Positions 28,060 through 35,891 of a DNA stretch of 64,000 bases are shown here, piece by piece; the first letter of the stretch is position 1; each line of letters opens with the position of its first letter. This stretch comes from Sorangium cellulosum So0157-2 (lineage in GTDB: Bacteria; Myxococcota_A; Polyangia; Polyangiales; Polyangiaceae). The notes beneath the pieces were generated by a model that worked only from the letters and a program-made list of their open reading frames with translations, did not search any database and was not told the DNA's origin. The translations under genes and the position numbers were made by a program. The stretch is taken from positions 1,860,001 to 1,924,000 of the forward strand of contig NC_021658.1 in the NCBI RefSeq assembly GCF_000418325.1, read 5' to 3'.

Positions 28060-29788
28060 AGGACCGATCAGGTTGATTTTGTGATAATCTCGGGCGTTTC
28101 GATGGAAGGCTCGACCGTCTCGCCCGGGTCATGATCTCGTCCGCGTCCGGAGGTTCACGGATGGAACGATGGTCGCCGCCGGTGGAGCTGTCGCGGCAGG
28201 AGCAGGCGCTGATGAAGCGGCTGACACGCGTGAGAGCACTGTTCGGCTTTCTCAGGCTGCACCGGCACGAGCTGTTCGACGAGACGTTCCAGGAACAGCT
28301 GGAGGGCATGTACCGGACGACGGGGGCAGGTGAGCCGCCGCATCCGCCGGCGCTGATGTGCATGGTCACGCTGCTCCAAGGCTACGTCGGCGCATCGGAT
28401 GCCGAGGCGGTGGAACTGGCCGTCGTTGACCTGCGCTGGCAGATGGTGCTCGGCTGCCTGGGTGCGGACACACCTCCGTTCTCGCAGGGCGCGCTGCAGG
28501 CGTTCCGAGAGCGGATGGTCGCGCACGAGATGGACCGGGTGCTGCTGGAGCGGACCGTGGCGCTGGTTCGGTCCGGCGCGATGACGGAGGGCGAAAGGCG
28601 TGCGGTGTCGAAAGCGCTGCGGGTGGCCATCGATAGCCGCCCTTTAGCGGGGGCCGGGCGGGTTGAGGACACGATCAACCTGCTCGGCCATGCTGCACGC
28701 AGCATCGTCCGCGTCGTGTCAAAGATCACGGAGCGTCCGCCCGAGGAGATCTGCCGCAAGGCGGGCATCCCGCTGCTTCTGGCGCCCAGCATCAAGGCCG
28801 GGCTCGACCTCGACTGGAGCGACCCGAAGCAGAAGGCGGCGGCGATTCAGATCCTGGAGCGGCAGGTCTCGTCGTTGCAGCAGTGGGTCGACCGCCATCT
28901 TGACGACGTCGTCGAGCAGCCGCTTCGCACCTATCTGGATGCGGTCACCCAGGTTCGAGACCAGGACCTGGAGACAGCCGAGGACGGGACGGTTCGCATC
29001 CGGCAGGGCGTTGCACCTGACCGCCGTGTCTCCATCGAAGACGCCGAGATGCGCCACGGCCGCAAGAGCCGCTCGAAGCGGTTCGACGGCTACAAGGAGC
29101 ACATCGCACGCGATCTTGACCTTCCCGTCATTGTCGCCTGCGCGGTCACGCCTGCAAATCGGCCCGAAGAAGAGGGTGCCGCACCGATCGCCGAGGACGT
29201 CCAGCGTCAGCGGCTGCGCCTCGTCGAGCTCCACATTGATCGCGCCTACGTAAACAGTCCCGTCGTTGACGACGTGATCCGCGCGGGTGGCCAGGTGTTC
29301 TCGAAGCCTTGGGGCCAGCGGGCTCGAAGCCCCGATTTGTTCAGCAAGCGCGATTTCAAGATCGACCTGCGCGCCAAGACGATCACGTGTCCAGCGGGAC
29401 AGGTCGAGGTGTTCGAGCCGGGCGACACGGTCGAGTTCGATCCCGAGGAGTGCGGCGCGTGCCCGCTTCGAGCCAAGTGCACGCAAGCTGCCTCGGGGCG
29501 AGGGCGGACTGTGTCCATCGCCGAGGACGAAGCTCTGCAGGGCAAGTTCCGGAAGTTGCAGCAGACCGGGCCAGGACGCGCCGTGCTCCGGCAGCGGACA
29601 GCTGTGGAGCATGCGCTTGCCCACATCGCGGCACGCAAAGGACACAGCGCACGCTACATCGGCGCCAGGAGAAACCTGTTCGACCTCCGGCGCGCCGCAG
29701 CGATCCAGAATCTTGAGGCGGCCCAGCGGCTGATCCAGGAGGCTGCGTAACTGATTGAAATTAGATAATTTTCAAACCGTTCGGCGTT
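28060..29788 (+). mobile_element. IS1182-family insertion sequence, complete
   Basis: 1729 bp containing one transposase gene. It is flanked by CTAG on both sides (28056-28059 and 29789-29792), a probable palindromic 4-bp target duplication. Imperfect terminal inverted repeats start AGGACCGATCAGGTTGA at the left and AACGCCGAACGGTTTGA at the right (11 of 17 matching). Removing the element and one CTAG restores the palindrome GCCCTAGGGC. The right-hand CTAG also supplies the TAG stop of the DUF3500 gene on the other strand, so insertion was exactly at that stop codon. Single copy in the window. Confidence 0.85.
28131..29750 (+). CDS. IS1182-family transposase
   Basis: 539 residues from 28131; the ATG at 28161 (MERWSPPVELSRQEQ) may be the real start since homologues begin there. 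N-terminal DUF772 region (HELFDETFQEQLEGMYRTTG...PPALMCMVTLLQGYVG), then the DDE catalytic domain with RRVSIEDAEMRHGRKSRSKRFDGYKEH, VELHIDRAYVNSP and the C-terminal RTAVEHALAHIAARKG (Glu). A Cys cluster (CGACPLRAKC) lies between, as usual for this family. It is full length with no visible frameshift, so it may be active. Confidence 0.93.
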   Translation: MISSASGGSRMERWSPPVELSRQEQALMKRLTRVRALFGFLRLHRHELFDETFQEQLEGMYRTTGAGEPPHPPALMCMVTLLQGYVGASDAEAVELAVVDLRWQMVLGCLGADTPPFSQGALQAFRERMVAHEMDRVLLERTVALVRSGAMTEGERRAVSKALRVAIDSRPLAGAGRVEDTINLLGHAARSIVRVVSKITERPPEEICRKAGIPLLLAPSIKAGLDLDWSDPKQKAAAIQILERQVSSLQQWVDRHLDDVVEQPLRTYLDAVTQVRDQDLETAEDGTVRIRQGVAPDRRVSIEDAEMRHGRKSRSKRFDGYKEHIARDLDLPVIVACAVTPANRPEEEGAAPIAEDVQRQRLRLVELHIDRAYVNSPVVDDVIRAGGQVFSKPWGQRARSPDLFSKRDFKIDLRAKTITCPAGQVEVFEPGDTVEFDPEECGACPLRAKCTQAASGRGRTVSIAEDEALQGKFRKLQQTGPGRAVLRQRTAVEHALAHIAARKGHSARYIGARRNLFDLRRAAAIQNLEAAQRLIQEAA

Positions 29789-31114
29789 CTAGGGCCGACC
29801 GCGGGCGGGGACGCCGTGGCCCTCCTGGAGGTGCCGCGCGAGCAGGCTGTCGCCGAAGTCGTCCTGCAGGTCGCGGAACACGGTGTGGATGTGATCGCCG
29901 CCGCGGTTGTCGTACTCGATGAGGTGGGTCGGGCCGTGGATCCGGTAATAATGCGACTGCTTCGGCGAGGCGCTGCCCGCCCAGGCGAAGTGCAGGCGCT
30001 CCACGCCGGCGCGCGCGATGCGGTCGAGGTGCCCGTCGGCGACGTCGGCCGGGAAGTTGCGGGCGTAGGCCTCCAGCAGGCGCAGCAGCGCGGCGCGCTG
30101 GGCCGGGGTCATCTCGGCCGCGGGCAGGCCCTCGACGCTCGCCAGCGCGGCCCGGCGGGAGGCCTCGGTCACGAGGTCGGGCGGCGCCGTGGCGGCGATC
30201 ACGGCGCGCTGGCGCTGCGCGGGGGTGAGGGAGGCCAGGAAGGCGCGGCCGAGATCCTCCTCGGCCGCGAGCACGCGCAGGCCCTTGCGGGGGCCCGAGG
30301 GCACCTCGGCCGGGTTGGCGCCCAGGAACGCCGGGGTGGTGGCCACGCCGCCTCCCGCGGAGGTGAAGTTGAGCGAGACGTGGTGTCCCTCGAAGCGGAA
30401 GCCCCACGGGGCCTCGGGCCCGGGCTGGCCGAAGAGGGCGAGGTGGTAGCGGCCCGGGTCGCGGAACGCCGGGTTGCCCTCGATGCCCCCGAGGATGCCC
30501 TCGAGCAGCAGGACGCCCTCCACTTTGCGGTACCCCTCCGGGCTGAGGCCGGCCCGGAGCAGCGCGTGCGCCGCGCTGCGCTCGCCGCCGTCCATGTCGC
30601 CGAGCGCGAGGCCGGCGCGGCGGCGCGGGACGTAATGCCAGTCCTCGCGCTCGCGGCTCTGGAACGCGAGCAGCGCCCGGCCGCGCGCCTCGCCGTCGAG
30701 GCCGTCCACGAAGGCGCGCGCGGAGGCCGCGATCGCCTCGGCCGTGGCGCGCCCCGCGGCGCCGCCCGGCGGAGGCGCGGCGCCGGGAGGCCCCGCGGGC
30801 GGCGGCGAGGCGGGCGGCGCGGGCAGGGGGCCCTGCTCGGCGGTCTGCAGGGCTGGAGCGGACGGGCTGCCCGGCGCGGCCGCGGGCTCGCCGGGCGGGG
30901 CTTCCTGGGGTCGCATGCTGTTGCAGGAGGTCGTCATCGCCAGCACGAGGGTAGCCGCGATCCGCGAGCTCGGCCCGGACAGGCGGGGGCAGCGCGACCG
31001 GAGCGCGCGCGGAGCCGCGCCGGCCCGCGCGGTCGTGCCGTCGCCCGGGCTGGCGAGGCGATGTCCCGCTGCGTCCGCGCCCGCGGCGCGCCCGGCGATG
31101 CTCCGCATGCGCAT
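29789..31114 (-). CDS. DUF3500-family lipoprotein
   Basis: 441 residues. After an Arg-rich head comes a hydrophobic stretch ending LAMTTSC (lipobox-like), a long Pro/Ala/Gly linker (about 65-120) and the DUF3500 domain with GFRFEGHHVSLNFTSAGG, NPAEVPSGPRKGLRVLAAEE and the family hallmark HYYRIHGPTHLIEYDNRGGDHIHTVFRDLQDDFG. The start is uncertain; the first 45 residues may not be translated. Function of the family is unknown; it is exported. Its promoter region is now occupied by the integrase gene 16 bp upstream, and an IS1182 element sits at its stop. Confidence 0.85.
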   Translation of the reverse strand: MRMRSIAGRAAGADAAGHRLASPGDGTTARAGAAPRALRSRCPRLSGPSSRIAATLVLAMTTSCNSMRPQEAPPGEPAAAPGSPSAPALQTAEQGPLPAPPASPPPAGPPGAAPPPGGAAGRATAEAIAASARAFVDGLDGEARGRALLAFQSREREDWHYVPRRRAGLALGDMDGGERSAAHALLRAGLSPEGYRKVEGVLLLEGILGGIEGNPAFRDPGRYHLALFGQPGPEAPWGFRFEGHHVSLNFTSAGGGVATTPAFLGANPAEVPSGPRKGLRVLAAEEDLGRAFLASLTPAQRQRAVIAATAPPDLVTEASRRAALASVEGLPAAEMTPAQRAALLRLLEAYARNFPADVADGHLDRIARAGVERLHFAWAGSASPKQSHYYRIHGPTHLIEYDNRGGDHIHTVFRDLQDDFGDSLLARHLQEGHGVPARGRP

Positions 31115-31130
31115 AGCCTAGCTCGGCGTG

Positions 31131-31155
31131 TCAGGAATCCCGCCAGGATTCCTGA
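31131..31155. terminator. Perfect palindrome at the integrase stop codon
   Basis: TCAGGAATCC-CGCCA-GGATTCCTGA, 10-bp arms and a 5-bp loop, covers the last codons and stop of the integrase gene. No T run follows. It may be a factor-independent-like terminator or part of a recombination site. Confidence 0.5.
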
Positions 31156-32882
31156 GGCGACGCGGCAGGGTCGGACGAAACTTCAATGATTTCAGACGCT
31201 TTTAGCCGATCCGCAGCCGGGCGAGTCGCCGGCTTGGCCCAACGCGGGCCCAACGCGGCGCCGGTAGCCGTCGCGTTGCCCCCTGTGGGCTGGCCGGCGT
31301 CGTCATCCACCGCGCTGGGCGCTCGGTCGGGCAGCGCGCGGACAAGGGACGCGTCGTAGCTCGGCGACGGCGAGCGCTCCTCCAGTCCTGCGGACGTGGA
31401 AGCACTTCCACCTACGGGTCCGCTCTTGCCGTTCAGCTCGGGGATCGCCTCGTCCAAAGGTGCGAAGTCCCCCAAGCCGAGCTCAGCGACCTTGCGCGCT
31501 GCGCGCTTGTAGTTGTGAATCTGACGGCTCGACTTGTGTCCGGTCCGATCGGAGATCCACGTCTCCGTGCGGCCGTTCGCGAGCTTGATCGTGATGAAGG
31601 TCGCGCGGGTGTCGTGCAATCGTATGTTCAGCCTCGACTGCGTGGTCTCGAACAGCTCAGGCCGATCGATACCAGCGCGGCGCAGGTGATTCCGAAAGTT
31701 CTTCGCGCCACTGCGGCCTGGCAGGGGGCCGTTCGGCCCGATGAAGACACGCTCCTTCGGCGGACATATCGCGAAATAGGCCCGAAGCGCGCGCACAACA
31801 TCTGGTGAGAGTGCCCAGGCGCGTGGGTCATCCGTCTTGTTCTCGTCGAGCACCACGGCGCCGCGATCGAGATCGAGATCGGACGGCTCCAGCCTTCCCG
31901 CCTCGTCTGCCCGCATTCCCTCGCGGATCAGGAAGCCATAGTAGATCCGATAGGACAGTGGAATGTCCACCGCCGCCATGAGACGCCTATCCTCGTCGGG
32001 ATAGAGGGAGCCCTTGGCCTTGTTGTCGTCTGCTTTGGGGATCCAGCCACGCGGCAGCGGATTGTTCGCGATGATCCGCGCCGGATAGGTCGCGAGCGCG
32101 AGTATCCTGTGGATGAACTTTGCGATGCCTTGACGCGACGAAGCCTCAAGGTGCGCCGGCAACATGGAGATCGCCCGATCCGCGTGGTCGAGTGTCAAAC
32201 GAGGGAGAGGAATGGGACCGAGCACTTCCAGAACATGATTCAGCTTGTGCCGGTATGGTTCGGGACGACGGAGCGCTTTCACATGAAGCGGGTACTGCTC
32301 GGCGAGCCTTCCAGAGACAACCAACTCGGCGAACTCCGCGAAGGTGATTTCCCCGGACGGGCGAGCACGCGCTTCGCCCTTGCAGAGTTGCTCGATGGCA
32401 AGCCGGACGTCATGGAGTGCGCGTCCCTCGCGCGCGGCCGCCTGCTCCAGCAACGGCAGGCCGAGCACGATCTGGCCGGCTGCGAGCAGGCGGCCGGCGA
32501 GGTCGGCCAGCACCTCCAGGCGCGCGTTGGCTTCCTGCTCGGTCCGGCACGTCGGCAAGCTGAACGTCGGTCGACCGGCCTCGCCGAGGCTAAGGCGTGC
32601 GGTCCACGTCTTCCCGCGCAGCCGGACGGACCCGGAGCCGTTGGCCCGCTTGTCTCCTGCCGGCCTGCTGGGAGCACGGGCTCCCAGCTTCGGGTGCTCC
32701 GTCGTGCTCGCAGCGCCCGGCGAGGTGGCGACGGGTGCAACCACCGGCGCCGCCGGAGCGGGGCGTCCGCCGGAGCGGCTCGAACGCGAACGCCGGTCGG
32801 TCGATGCGGGGGCAGGAAGGGATGAGGTGGGGAACGAAGCCGAGCGCTTGGCGCGCGCCCGTCGCTGGGGTACGTCGGTCAT
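31131..32882 (-). CDS. Tyrosine recombinase (phage-type integrase)
   Basis: 583 residues from the ATG at 32882 (MTDVPQRRARAKRSASF). A basic Pro/Ser-rich head (about 1-85) leads to an AP2-like arm-binding stretch (ANGSGSVRLRGKTWTARLSLG), a core-binding domain and the catalytic domain: GMRADEAGRLEPSDL (Arg), VLDENKTDDP (Lys), IRLHDTRATFIT (His-x-x-Arg), SDRTGHKSSRQIHNYKRAAR (His and Tyr nucleophile). All catalytic residues are present. The C-terminal 120 residues are Ser/Asp/Pro-rich and include the dispersed WAR-V-GP-type motif region. The two small paralogous genes upstream on the same strand probably act with it. Confidence 0.9.
   Translation of the reverse strand: MTDVPQRRARAKRSASFPTSSLPAPASTDRRSRSSRSGGRPAPAAPVVAPVATSPGAASTTEHPKLGARAPSRPAGDKRANGSGSVRLRGKTWTARLSLGEAGRPTFSLPTCRTEQEANARLEVLADLAGRLLAAGQIVLGLPLLEQAAAREGRALHDVRLAIEQLCKGEARARPSGEITFAEFAELVVSGRLAEQYPLHVKALRRPEPYRHKLNHVLEVLGPIPLPRLTLDHADRAISMLPAHLEASSRQGIAKFIHRILALATYPARIIANNPLPRGWIPKADDNKAKGSLYPDEDRRLMAAVDIPLSYRIYYGFLIREGMRADEAGRLEPSDLDLDRGAVVLDENKTDDPRAWALSPDVVRALRAYFAICPPKERVFIGPNGPLPGRSGAKNFRNHLRRAGIDRPELFETTQSRLNIRLHDTRATFITIKLANGRTETWISDRTGHKSSRQIHNYKRAARKVAELGLGDFAPLDEAIPELNGKSGPVGGSASTSAGLEERSPSPSYDASLVRALPDRAPSAVDDDAGQPTGGNATATGAALGPRWAKPATRPAADRLKASEIIEVSSDPAASPQESWRDS
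31234..31252 (-). repeat. Dispersed GGCCCAACGCGGGCCCA motif, copy 3 in the integrase 3' end
   Basis: TTGGCCCAACGCGGGCCCA lies inside the C-terminal coding part of the integrase and is followed by a second CAACGCGG. It matches copies 1 and 2 over 17 bp. Confidence 0.55.
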
Positions 32883-32953
32883 GGATCGGTCTCCGGTGAT
32901 TCGGGGGTCGATCAAGGGCCCGTCCGGCGTTCGCAGCGCCGGGCGGGCCCGCT

Positions 32954-33481
32954 CTACTTCGGCGGCAGCCTAGCACGGCTTGTCGCTGCGGGAGGAGCGC
33001 TCGCCCGGCCGGTGCGGGGACACGGGACCGGTTCGAGGCCGGCGGAGGCCAGCACGGCGGCAACCCGCGTGCGCTCATCGGCCTCTGTCGTGCGACGCGA
33101 GGCCGGCTCACTGGCCAGCGATCGCAGGTAGGCAACGAATGCCTCGCGCTGGACCAAGCGCAACTTGCCGAGTTTTGTGATCAGCAGGGGAAAGCCTGGC
33201 GCGCGGATCGTGTCGAGGAAGACGCGCGCCGGGATGCCGGTGACCGCCTCGACGTTCTTCTGCGAGAGCATCTCCGGCTGCGGCGCCGTGATCGTGAGCC
33301 CGTCCAGCGGGATCGCGAGCGTCGCGGTTGCCGTCGCGGTCGCTGGTCGGTCGATCACCTTCGGGCTGGACCACCCACCTGCGGGCGTTTCCAGGCTTTC
33401 TCCGTCGATGGCGCGCACGCCGTTGTCAGCAAGACGAAGAGCAAGCGGTGCCGACACACGCGCGAGAGCCGCTCGTGTCAT
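32954..33481 (-). CDS. Small DNA-binding-like protein, paralogue A (excisionase-like candidate)
   Basis: 175 residues, strong ribosome site GGAGG 9 bp before the ATG. The middle part (about 68-115: MLSQKNVEAVTGIPARVFLD, then PGFPLLITKLGKLRLVQREAFVAYL) looks like an excisionase/MerR-like HTH: a recognition helix followed by a wing reading KLGKLRLV. The first 60 residues and the Arg/Ala-rich tail are low complexity. Paralogue B downstream in sequence order (33904-34419) shares nearly all of this middle part. Position next to an integrase suggests a recombination directionality factor or element regulator; this is inference. Confidence 0.6.
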   Translation of the reverse strand: MTRAALARVSAPLALRLADNGVRAIDGESLETPAGGWSSPKVIDRPATATATATLAIPLDGLTITAPQPEMLSQKNVEAVTGIPARVFLDTIRAPGFPLLITKLGKLRLVQREAFVAYLRSLASEPASRRTTEADERTRVAAVLASAGLEPVPCPRTGRASAPPAATSRARLPPK

Positions 33482-33548
33482 GCCATACCTCCATCCGTGT
33501 TGGGTTCGTGCGCAACCGTGACCGACGCGGCTGCAAGGTGCCCGAAAA

Positions 33549-33695
33549 GGTATCTCTGAGCCGAAGGTATCTCTTCACGAGATACCTTCGGTACGCGCCT
33601 GGGGAAAATCACGTCGTGTCGCGGGGTTAGGTGTTCTGGGAGGCCCCCAAGAGGGGCCGAAAACGGGGGGAGCGAAGGGGTCGATTTTGTATCTC
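33549..33695 (-). promoter_or_regulatory. Operator-like array A with half-site GGTATCTC
   Basis: Upstream of paralogue A. Half-sites are GGTATCTC at 33549-33556 and 33566-33573, its inverse GAGATACC at 33579-33586 (palindrome with a 5-bp spacer), and GTATCTC at 33689-33695. The same four positions in array B carry GGTAATTC. The first two half-sites are 17 bp apart, on the same helix face within about half a turn. Confidence 0.7.
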
Positions 33696-33903
33696 TGCGC
33701 GACCCGTCGGCACCGCCCGGCGAAGCGCCGCCGAGACGTGCCGGGACCGGCTGCGATCGCGGGCGTGGCCGGCCGTGGCGGTGGTGATCATCGGCGGCAT
33801 CGCATCTTCACCGTCGCACATCGGCACACGCTGCCAACGGAACTGCGTCGCGTGGGGGTCGATCAAGGGCTCGTCCGGCGAGCCACCGCCGAGCAAGCCC
33901 GTT

Positions 33904-34419
33904 CTACTTCGACGGAAGCCGACCACGGCTCGCACCTCCGGGAGGAGCGCAGGGGCGGCGTGAACATGCACGCGGAACCGCCTCGAGGCCGGCAGCCGCC
34001 AGCACGGCAGCAACCCGCGTGCGCTCATCCCCCTCTGCGTCACGGCGCGAAGCAGGGGCAGTGGCCAGCGCCTGGAGGTGGGAGACGAACGCCTCCCGCT
34101 GAACCAGGCGCAGCTTGCCGAGCTTCGTGACCGGCAAGGGGAAGCCCGGCGCGCGTATCGTGTCGAGGAAGACGCGCGCCGGGATGCCGGTGACCGCCTC
34201 GACGTTCTTCTGCGAAAGCATCTCCGGCTGCGGCGCCGTGATCGTGAGCCCGTCCAGCGGGATCGCGAGCGTCGCAGTGGCGGTGCGATTGATCGTGCTG
34301 GAGAGCTGCGATCCGCCGACGGGCCGCTCCAGGACCATTCGCTCGATCGCTCGCATGCCGCTGTCCGCCTGAAAAAGAGCAAGCGGTGCCGATACACGCG
34401 CGAGAGCCGCTTGTGCCAT
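33904..34419 (-). CDS. Small DNA-binding-like protein, paralogue B (excisionase-like candidate)
   Basis: 171 residues. Residues about 54-115 are almost identical to paralogue A (LAIPLDGLTITAPQPEMLSQ, then KNVEAVTGIPARVFLDTIRA), and the start MAQAALARVSAPLAL is close to MTRAALARVSAPLAL. Differences concentrate in residues 16-50 and in the C-terminal 50 residues. The same ribosome site GGAGG is present. If the HTH region were the only DNA-reading part, both proteins should bind alike, yet their upstream half-sites differ, so the variable N-terminal part or another protein may set specificity. Confidence 0.6.
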   Translation of the reverse strand: MAQAALARVSAPLALFQADSGMRAIERMVLERPVGGSQLSSTINRTATATLAIPLDGLTITAPQPEMLSQKNVEAVTGIPARVFLDTIRAPGFPLPVTKLGKLRLVQREAFVSHLQALATAPASRRDAEGDERTRVAAVLAAAGLEAVPRACSRRPCAPPGGASRGRLPSK

Positions 34420-34486
34420 GCCATACCTCCATCCGTATTGGGTTCGCGAGCAACCGTGACCGATACCGCCGGAAGGAGCCCGAAAA

Positions 34487-34635
34487 GGTAATTCTGCGCC
34501 TGAGGTAATTCGCCTCGAATTACCCGGAGACGCGCCTAAGAAAAATGCTATGTCGCATCGCGGATTTCGGTGTTCTGGACAGCGCCGCTGAGGGGCCGGA
34601 AAAGGGGGAGAGCGAAGGGGTCAATTTGGTAATTC
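34487..34635 (-). promoter_or_regulatory. Operator-like array B with half-site GGTAATTC
   Basis: Half-sites GGTAATTC at 34487-34494, 34504-34511 and 34628-34635, and inverse GAATTACC at 34517-34524 (5-bp spacer to the second). Geometry is the same as in array A: 17-bp direct spacing, the same palindrome, and a distant fourth site about 105 bp further upstream. All four sites changed together relative to array A. Confidence 0.7.
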
Positions 34636-34798
34636 TGCGCGCTACGTCGGCACCGCGCATGGACGCGACACAGACGGGTGCGCCACGGTAGGCACGTCGC
34701 CCAGAACGCGACCAGCGCCCGCGCGCGTCGAGCAGCGCCCGCGCGCGTCGAGGCGCGCCACGAGCAGCAGGATTTCGTCGTGACGGGCCCGTGACGCT

Positions 34799-35010
34799 CG
34801 CGTAGGACGCCTGGCCGCCCCTCGAGCATGTGCTGGTCCGCGTCGAGGTAGGCGATGCCGATCAAGTCGCCGCCCGGCCCATGACGACTGTAGCCGTCGG
34901 CGTCGCCTCGGCCGCCGTCGCGCCTTCCAGGACCCAAAGCTGTCCCGTCCCCCAAGGCGCCACCCGGTGCGCCTCGGCCGCCTTCCTCGGGGGGGGCCCG
35001 CCGTCGCAAG
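34799..35010 (-). pseudogene. Fragment of the Gly-rich lipoprotein gene found intact at 43.3 kb
   Basis: On the minus strand this segment encodes GDLIGIAYLDADQHMLEG and APGGALGDGTAL, matching GDSIGIAYLDEDQLTLEG and APGGAVGDGTWS near the C-terminus of the lipoprotein gene at 43307-44851. The bases align from about 34799 to 35010 with about 43395 to 43625 with several indels, in the same orientation. No start and a disrupted frame; a decayed partial copy. Confidence 0.75.
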
Positions 35011-35124
35011 GGCTCACCGCCGCAGCTACGCCAGGTCGCCCGGGGCATTGGACCCACGGAACCAGGGCGACCAGGAGGCCGGGGACACCTGGCCATGGCC
35101 GAACCGTCCCGCCAGCCCGCTGAG

Positions 35125-35253
35125 TGACACTACATGTGCCCAAACGTTTACAGGAGGGCATCCGAAATGACACTACGTGTGCCCGGATGTTTACAGCAGG
35201 GCGTCCGAAATGACACTGCATGTGCCCGAGCGTTCACAGTGCGGCGTGCCGAT
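35125..35253. repeat. Three tandem 43-bp direct repeats
   Basis: Units start at 35125, 35168 and 35211, exactly 43 bp apart: TGACACTACATGTGCCCAAA... then CGTTTACAG and GGGC-TCCGAAA. The third is slightly diverged. Tandem terminal repeats beginning TGACA/TGTCA are known at ends of IS21-like elements, so this may be a solo IS end next to the IS66 remnant; that is inference. No transposase gene of IS21 type is seen beside it. Confidence 0.85.
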
Positions 35254-35439
35254 GAACCTGCACGCCTGGCCTGAGAGGCGCGCGCCCATGCCGCCAAGGA
35301 AGCATGCGTCTCTCTCTTGCTCCCGGCGGCAGCCAGCCCACGCCGAGGCTCACGGCCGCGGAGGTGGCGTGCGCCGATCTGCTGCCCAGGGACGCCGTCG
35401 CGGAGGTCCGTGCCGGCAGCGGCCACCACGACATCCCTG

Positions 35440-35540
35440 CGACCGCGGAAGAGCACGTCCACCCGGCCTCGCCGCCAGGCGAGGAACACGAACAGCGCGC
35501 CGCGCTTCGGATCGCGGCCGAGCTGGTCACGCACAACCGG
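35440..35540 (-). pseudogene. Remnant of an IS66-family accessory gene (tnpB/Orf2)
   Basis: The minus-strand frame reads VVRDQLGRDPKRGALFVFLAWRRGRVDVLF, which matches the conserved core of IS66 Orf2 proteins (LVRxQLxxDPxSGHLFVFxNRRxxRLKxL). Upstream and downstream parts of the family are missing. About 45 residues survive. Confidence 0.6.
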
Positions 35541-35891
35541 AGTGCGGAAGTCGGCAACGCGCAGGAGAAAGCTCGTCGAGCAGGGCATAGGGCATCATGG
35601 CCCCGGCGATTGCACGGCCGACCCCGCCGAGCGCCGCAAGGGTCACAACCAGGACGATGGCGGGCGATGGTGTGGATGCACCGTCCGATCGAGCTCGCCT
35701 TGCTGCGCCTCCAGCGCGGACGGTCGAAGGCGTTTTCGACACAGCGCCATCCCTGTTGCTGCATGGACGCCAGCCGGGCACAGACACCCTGATGAATGCC
35801 TTGAGCTCAGCATCGGGAAGGGTATCGACTCCAGAACAACGCTTGACTCGGGCCGCCGCGCCGTGGCCTCCTCGGTGCGAGGGAGGCTGCA

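Larger units (their letters stand above)
32903..34657. repeat. Tandem duplication of an about 0.81-kb gene unit
   Basis: Unit A runs from 32903 to about 33717 and unit B from 33854 to about 34657, in direct orientation with a spacer of about 136 bp. Each has the same 27-bp 3' flank (one mismatch: GGGGGTCGATCAAGGGC at 32903 and 33854), a 171-175-codon gene on the minus strand, an identical ribosome-site region (CCATACCTCCATCCGT on the plus strand) and a homologous upstream region carrying four operator-like half-sites. Units differ mostly in the 5' third of the gene and in the half-site sequence. Confidence 0.85.
34658..35891. other. Decayed mobile DNA between the duplicated units and the Rhs gene
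   Basis: Besides the fragments listed separately there is no intact gene. A short direct repeat of CGCCCGCGCGCGTCGAG occurs at about 34721-34760. Sequence is consistent with successive insertions and deletions. Confidence 0.5.

Noticed and set aside
35125..35253. CRISPR array
   Set aside because: The 43-bp units abut without unique spacers and no cas genes are present.
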